A stretch of DNA of 7,887 bases, taken from contig JAAYQH010000214.1 in the NCBI GenBank assembly GCA_012519365.1, positions 1 through 7,887 of the forward strand, read 5' to 3'. This DNA comes from Planctomycetota bacterium (lineage in GTDB: Bacteria; Planctomycetota; Phycisphaerae; Sedimentisphaerales; Anaerohalosphaeraceae). The translations under genes were made by a program, and so were the position numbers. The notes beneath the pieces are model-generated. The model saw only the letters and a list, made by a program, of their open reading frames with translations, had not been told where the DNA came from and made no database searches. How positions within the stretch are numbered: position 1 is the first letter of the stretch; every line of letters starts with the position of its first letter. Below are positions 5,136 through 7,887 of the stretch, piece after piece.

Positions 5136-5456
5136 ATGTTCGAAGAAATTGATGGCATCCAGTCAGAAATCAACAAGCTCAATCGCCTGTGCGACGATTC
5201 GCTCGGCGCGGCGTTCGCGTCGGAACCGGCCGATGACAAGACGCGGCGGTGGGAGCGGCTGGGGGTATTTATTCTTAAACTGCTGGATGGCGTGTTGGAA
5301 CGGCGGTATATTTTACGGCTGGAAAAGTGGCTTTTGGCCGATGCAGAGGCGCGGCGCTACTACGTTGATTTTATGCTATTGACCGCCCTACTGCATTTGT
5401 ATTACCATCCGGATCGTTATAAAAAAACAGGGTTGGCCGACCCCGTCAAGCCGTAA
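5136..5456 (+). CDS. Stand-alone helical protein resembling the N-terminal module of FecR-type anti-sigma proteins
   Basis: A 106-residue, largely helical protein with no signal peptide or clear membrane segment. The stretch LLDGVLERRYILRLEKWLLA (about 46-65), followed by DAEARRYYVDFMLLTALLHL, resembles the N-terminal anti-sigma-like helical module seen in many Planctomycetota and Verrucomicrobiota FecR/LamG-type proteins ('L-x-G-x-L ... L-x2-LL-x-D-x-EAR-x-x-Y-V-x-(F/Y)-M/L'). In those proteins a membrane helix and a large outer domain usually follow; here the protein ends about 20 residues later. The ATG at 5136 is chosen because upstream in-frame starts (TTG at 5022) add a non-conserved, low-quality extension. 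It lies 159 bases after prfB and converges on the hydrolase gene, with only two bases between the stop codons. Function in sigma-factor control is an inference by resemblance. Confidence 0.75.
   Translation: MFEEIDGIQSEINKLNRLCDDSLGAAFASEPADDKTRRWERLGVFILKLLDGVLERRYILRLEKWLLADAEARRYYVDFMLLTALLHLYYHPDRYKKTGLADPVKP
5421..5443 (-). terminator. Probable terminator of the isochorismatase-family gene
   Basis: On the minus strand GGGT-CGGCCA-ACCC (5443 to 5430) is followed by TG and seven T residues (5427 to 5421). It begins 16 bases after the hydrolase stop and lies inside the 3' end of the convergent 5136-5456 gene. The stem is only four to five pairs, so strength is uncertain. Confidence 0.42.
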
Positions 5457-5458
5457 TG

Positions 5459-5998
5459 TCATCGAATCAACTTGCTGAGCGTTTTGAAGTGGGGATGTTC
5501 GGCGGTTCGCAACAGCTCAAACAGAAACATTTCCGTGGAACTGATGATCGCGCCGGCCGCGGCCAGACGAGCAAGTCCGATCTGTGTATTGTCCGGCTTG
5601 CGTGAGGCGACGGCGTCGGCGATGATATGCACATAAAGCCCTTGTTGCATCAAATCCATCGCGGTTTGAAAGACGCAGACGTGTGTTTCGATGCCGCACA
5701 AAATCGCTGTTTCGACATTCAGATGTTCCAATCGGGCCGAAAAATCAGGGTGTGCACAACAGCTAAAGCACTGTTTGTTGATTGGTTCGATATCGGAAAG
5801 ATGCATTCGCAACGGTTCGACCGTCGGGCCAATGCCCTGGGGGTATTGCTGGCACCATAAGAGCGGTATATTCAGGGTGCGGGCGATTTGCACGAGGATC
5901 GCACAGTTGGACACCATCTTCGCTGATTCGTGCATTACCGCCGCCAGCTTTTCCTGGACATCAATCACAACCAAACACGACTTGTCGGCATTGACCAT
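5459..5998 (-). CDS. Isochorismatase-family cysteine hydrolase
   Basis: A 179-residue cytoplasmic hydrolase of the isochorismatase-like fold, which also includes nicotinamidases and N-carbamoyl amide hydrolases. The D-K-C catalytic triad can be placed: D13 in CLVVIDVQEKL, K75 in PINKQCF, and nucleophile C108 in ILCGIETHVCVFQTAMDL, just after the usual cis-peptide G-I-E-T segment. The VIADAV-type region near the end (HIIADAVASR) is also conserved. The ATG at 5998 is preferred because GGAG lies eight bases upstream; a TTG at 6031 would add eleven poor residues. It resembles the compact YcaC-like members more than nicotinamidase, because no zinc-binding D-x-H-x-H cluster is evident. The substrate is unknown. 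It lies 105 bases downstream of the anti-sigma gene on the same strand and may be read from the same promoter. Confidence 0.92.
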   Translation of the reverse strand: MVNADKSCLVVIDVQEKLAAVMHESAKMVSNCAILVQIARTLNIPLLWCQQYPQGIGPTVEPLRMHLSDIEPINKQCFSCCAHPDFSARLEHLNVETAILCGIETHVCVFQTAMDLMQQGLYVHIIADAVASRKPDNTQIGLARLAAAGAIISSTEMFLFELLRTAEHPHFKTLSKLIR

Positions 5999-6103
5999 CC
6001 TCAACACTCCATTTTGTCGAGAATTGAGCAATTATTGGACAAAAATGAAACTGAATAACATTTTAAGTCGTGAAACCTAAATCTAAAAACAGATTCTGAA
6101 TTT

Positions 6104-7123
6104 TCAATTCGCACTTTCTTCCGGCTTGCATACCTCGATTAACAATTGTACGTGAGGCTGCGTCGTTGTGGTCCTGGCTTGGGGCTGGTCGGGCCAGGCC
6201 AATATCGGTTGAGGAATCGGCAGGTTTTCGAGGGTAACGTCCGAGTCCTCGGCTAAGGCCAGTTGGCCGGCGGCCTGATTTAGCGGCGGATTGTTTGAGG
6301 CGTATTGGCGTGCCATCGAACGCAACGGCATTTTGTCCGTCTGGCGAACGAGCATTTGAATTTGTTCGGGACGAATGTGGGGTATCGTAATCTTGCGCTG
6401 GGCCGAGTCGCTGTCGTGAAGCGTCAGACGGCTGTCGAGAATTTGCCTCCAGAGTGGTTTGATCGATTCGATAAAGCTTGCCAATGTCTCCGTGGGGCAG
6501 TCTATCTGAAAGGTGACCTTCTCGGCGGTACGATTGGGAATCGTTTGGTGCTCCAGTGAAAGCAGGAATATTTGTTTTTCGATTGATTGGGCTGTCAGTA
6601 TGGGCCGTTCCGTGGTCAGCACAAGCACGCCGTCAAACGGCAGTGCCGCCGGAGCAACGGGCGCAGGGGGCGCGTCTTCTTGGGCGGCCTGGACAGTGGT
6701 ATCGTCCTCGAGCAGCGAACGGGCTGTGGTGCGCTGGGGGGGTTGGTCTGTAACGGGTATGACGATTTGCCAAAGGACATAGCCCAACAGCGCCATCGGC
6801 AGCAGGAGCATCGCCGCGGCAGCCGTGATTCGACGGCGCAGCAACGCGGCCCGATTCAGCAAGCCGTAGGTGTTCCTTTGCTCGAGGAGGAGGTTTCGTT
6901 CAATCTGGGACTTGATGTCGTCCAGCAGGGTCGGCGGCGCCGTCTCAATCGGCAGAGCGCTGAGCAATTGCCGCTGGCGTCGAAGATGGCTTAGCTGTTC
7001 GGCCAATTCCGGCTGATTCTGCAACAGCCGTTTCAGTTCTGTTTGCTGGCGCGGGGTCAGCGCATCATCAATATACGCGCTGAACAATTCGTCTATTTCT
7101 GTTTTAGAATCGTTATTCATCAT
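6104..7123 (-). CDS. Transmembrane anti-sigma factor (zinc-free type)
   Basis: A 339-residue protein expected to hold the neighbouring ECF sigma factor at the membrane until a signal releases it. The cytoplasmic N-terminus (1-95) has the anti-sigma helical pattern ELFSAYIDDALTPRQQTELK (12-31), then LLQNQPELAEQL. The H-x3-C-x2-C zinc site common in this fold is absent, and there is no cysteine at all before residue 209. One membrane helix lies at about 100-122. Next comes a proline/alanine-rich, acidic linker (about 125-162), then an unrecognised outer domain (165-339) containing the only two cysteines, C209 and C332. The ATG at 7123 overlaps the sigma stop codon in an ATGA, so the two are translationally coupled; a second ATG follows directly at 7120. 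The assignment rests on the N-terminal pattern, topology and linkage. Confidence 0.85.
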   Translation of the reverse strand: MMNNDSKTEIDELFSAYIDDALTPRQQTELKRLLQNQPELAEQLSHLRRQRQLLSALPIETAPPTLLDDIKSQIERNLLLEQRNTYGLLNRAALLRRRITAAAAMLLLPMALLGYVLWQIVIPVTDQPPQRTTARSLLEDDTTVQAAQEDAPPAPVAPAALPFDGVLVLTTERPILTAQSIEKQIFLLSLEHQTIPNRTAEKVTFQIDCPTETLASFIESIKPLWRQILDSRLTLHDSDSAQRKITIPHIRPEQIQMLVRQTDKMPLRSMARQYASNNPPLNQAAGQLALAEDSDVTLENLPIPQPILAWPDQPQARTTTTQPHVQLLIEVCKPEESAN

Positions 7124-7788
7124 GTCAACACCGTTTCAAGAATCTCACGCAACATTGCACGGGCTCGGCTCAGTCGGCTTTTGACAGTGCCTAACTCAAG
7201 CCCCAGCACCTGGGCAATCTGATTGTAAGACATTTTCTCAATATCGCGAAGAACAAGCACCACGCGGTGATCCTCGTCGAGTCGGCTGATGGCCTCGGTT
7301 AACAACGCGATGACTTCTTTGCGCTGGGCCAGGCGGGCCGGGTCCTCGGCGGCCATATCCACCGGCATCGGCATTCCTCTGTCCAGGGACTGCGAGGCCA
7401 CTTTGAAACGCCGACGGCAAAAATTAATCGCCTCGTTGCAGGCCACACGAAACAGCCAGGTATAAAACGAGCTTTTTCCGCGAAAATCGGTTATGTTCTC
7501 CAATACTTTGACAAATGTATCCTGCGTAAGTTCCGCGGCATCGTCGGAATTGTTACAGATTTTTAGAATTGTATTATATACCCTATCTTGATACCTAACA
7601 ATTAGACGACTCATAGCCTCTGAATCCCCTCGCTGGCATTGCTTGACGAGGGTTTCATCATCGAGCCGGAGTTGTTTTGATTTCCAATTCACGTTTTCAG
7701 GGTCTGTTATATATAAATACCTATGATTATTTTGTTGGTCGGAGGATACGGCTCTGCGGGGACGCAACCGCCAGCGCCGATCGGCCAT
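7120..7788 (-). CDS. ECF (RpoE-like) RNA polymerase sigma factor
   Basis: A sigma-70-family factor of the extracytoplasmic-function group, directing RNA polymerase to promoters of a stress or envelope regulon. Numbered from the ATG at 7788 (222 residues), region 2 spans about 45-128: LIVRYQDRVYNTILK, AAELTQDTFVKVLENITDFR (core-binding and -10 recognition) and FYTWLFRVACNEAINFCRRR. Region 4 spans about 160-215: AISRLDEDHRVVLVLRDIEK, then MSYNQIAQVLGLELGTVKSR (helix-turn-helix). The first ~32 residues are not ECF-like. A GTG at 7692 would give a 190-residue protein starting close to the domain and is a credible alternative; neither start has a good Shine-Dalgarno. The stop overlaps the anti-sigma start. 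Autoregulation is typical for such pairs, but I could not identify the promoter. Confidence 0.93.
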   Translation of the reverse strand: MADRRWRLRPRRAVSSDQQNNHRYLYITDPENVNWKSKQLRLDDETLVKQCQRGDSEAMSRLIVRYQDRVYNTILKICNNSDDAAELTQDTFVKVLENITDFRGKSSFYTWLFRVACNEAINFCRRRFKVASQSLDRGMPMPVDMAAEDPARLAQRKEVIALLTEAISRLDEDHRVVLVLRDIEKMSYNQIAQVLGLELGTVKSRLSRARAMLREILETVLT

Positions 7789-7791
7789 CGG

Positions 7792-7847
7792 AGCAGAAGC
7801 CGGATAGCCCTCTGTGGCTGTCCGGCGTTCCTGATCGGTCTTCTGCT
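7792..7847 (+). ncRNA. Unassigned strong hairpin, possible structured RNA
   Basis: An outer stem AGCAGAAG (7792-7799) with CTTCTGCT (7840-7847) stacks directly on an inner ten-pair stem, CCGGATAGCC (7800-7809) with GGCTGTCCGG (7816-7825). The loop is CTCTGT and there is a 14-base bulge on the 3' side. The inner stem holds one G-T pair on the plus strand but an A-C mismatch on the minus strand, which favours plus-strand RNA. I do not recognise a known riboswitch or RNA family. It lies just upstream of the longest reading frame of the sigma gene. Confidence 0.35.
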
Positions 7848-7872
7848 TGGATGCCCAAAGCGATAAATCCCA

Positions 7873-7887
7873 GCCCGAAAAGCGGGC
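7873..7887. repeat. Hairpin at the right edge, possible terminator stem
   Basis: GCCCG (7873-7877) pairs with CGGGC (7883-7887) around AAAAG. If a T run follows beyond the window it would be a plus-strand terminator, possibly for the 7792-7847 RNA candidate. The sequence ends at the stem, so this cannot be decided. Confidence 0.3.

Noticed and set aside
6075..6103. Terminator after the anti-sigma gene
   Set aside because: AATCT-TTTTT-type pairing (AATCT/AGATT) is only five AT-rich pairs with no following T tract.
1435..7826. Octamer TGTCCGGC in three intergenic hairpins (1435, 3596, 7819) as a dispersed repeat family
   Set aside because: A fourth copy lies inside the hydrolase gene (5590), the surrounding sequences do not align, and a GC-rich octamer is expected to recur.

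Overview
The window looks like a chromosomal segment of a Planctomycetota bacterium, possibly of the Phycisphaerae. That placement is inferred from moderate GC with AT-rich intergenic stretches, an ECF sigma factor with a membrane anti-sigma partner, a short protein resembling the N-terminal module of planctomycete FecR-type anti-sigma proteins, a secreted GH16 enzyme, and several genes without a clear Shine-Dalgarno. No rRNA, tRNA, CRISPR array or phage gene was found.

Layout. (1) 1-175: outer end of an IS3-family insertion sequence, with the start of its OrfA reading leftward out of the window. (2) 176-449: intergenic, with a strong terminator-type hairpin and a possible 16-codon leader ORF. 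(3) 450-1430 (+): two-gene unit, a 117-aa single-pass membrane/coiled-coil protein followed 6 nt later by a MarC-family membrane protein. (4) 1431-2595 (+): a two-gene small-heat-shock-protein (Hsp20) operon. It has a near-perfect sigma-54 (-24/-12) promoter, two textbook Shine-Dalgarno sites and a strong terminator. (5) 2633-3511 (-): secreted GH16 glycoside hydrolase. (6) 3512-3850: intergenic region with GC-rich hairpins, a doubtful 44-aa ORF and a good sigma-70-type promoter. (7) 3851-4976 (+): prfB (release factor 2) with its programmed +1 frameshift at an in-frame TGA. (8) 5136-5456 (+): 106-aa helical protein, possibly translated from a leaderless mRNA, converging on (9) 5459-5998 (-), an isochorismatase-family cysteine hydrolase. 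(10) 6104-7788 (-): ECF sigma factor and translationally coupled anti-sigma factor. (11) 7789-7887: a strongly foldable, unassigned intergenic segment.

How the parts relate. The Hsp20 pair is a stress chaperone unit whose promoter suggests activation by an enhancer-binding protein rather than only by a housekeeping or heat-shock sigma factor. The sigma/anti-sigma pair is a self-contained envelope-signalling module. Its anti-sigma lacks the usual zinc-binding residues and has just two cysteines, both predicted outside the membrane. The hydrolase gene lies 105 nt downstream of the anti-sigma gene on the same strand and could be co-transcribed.

Most of the window is ordinary chromosome; I see no complete new defence or mobile system. 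The items most worth checking are the sigma-54 promoter of the Hsp20 operon, the orphan anti-sigma-like module and its possible leaderless start, the cysteine pair in the anti-sigma, and the foldable segment at the right edge.
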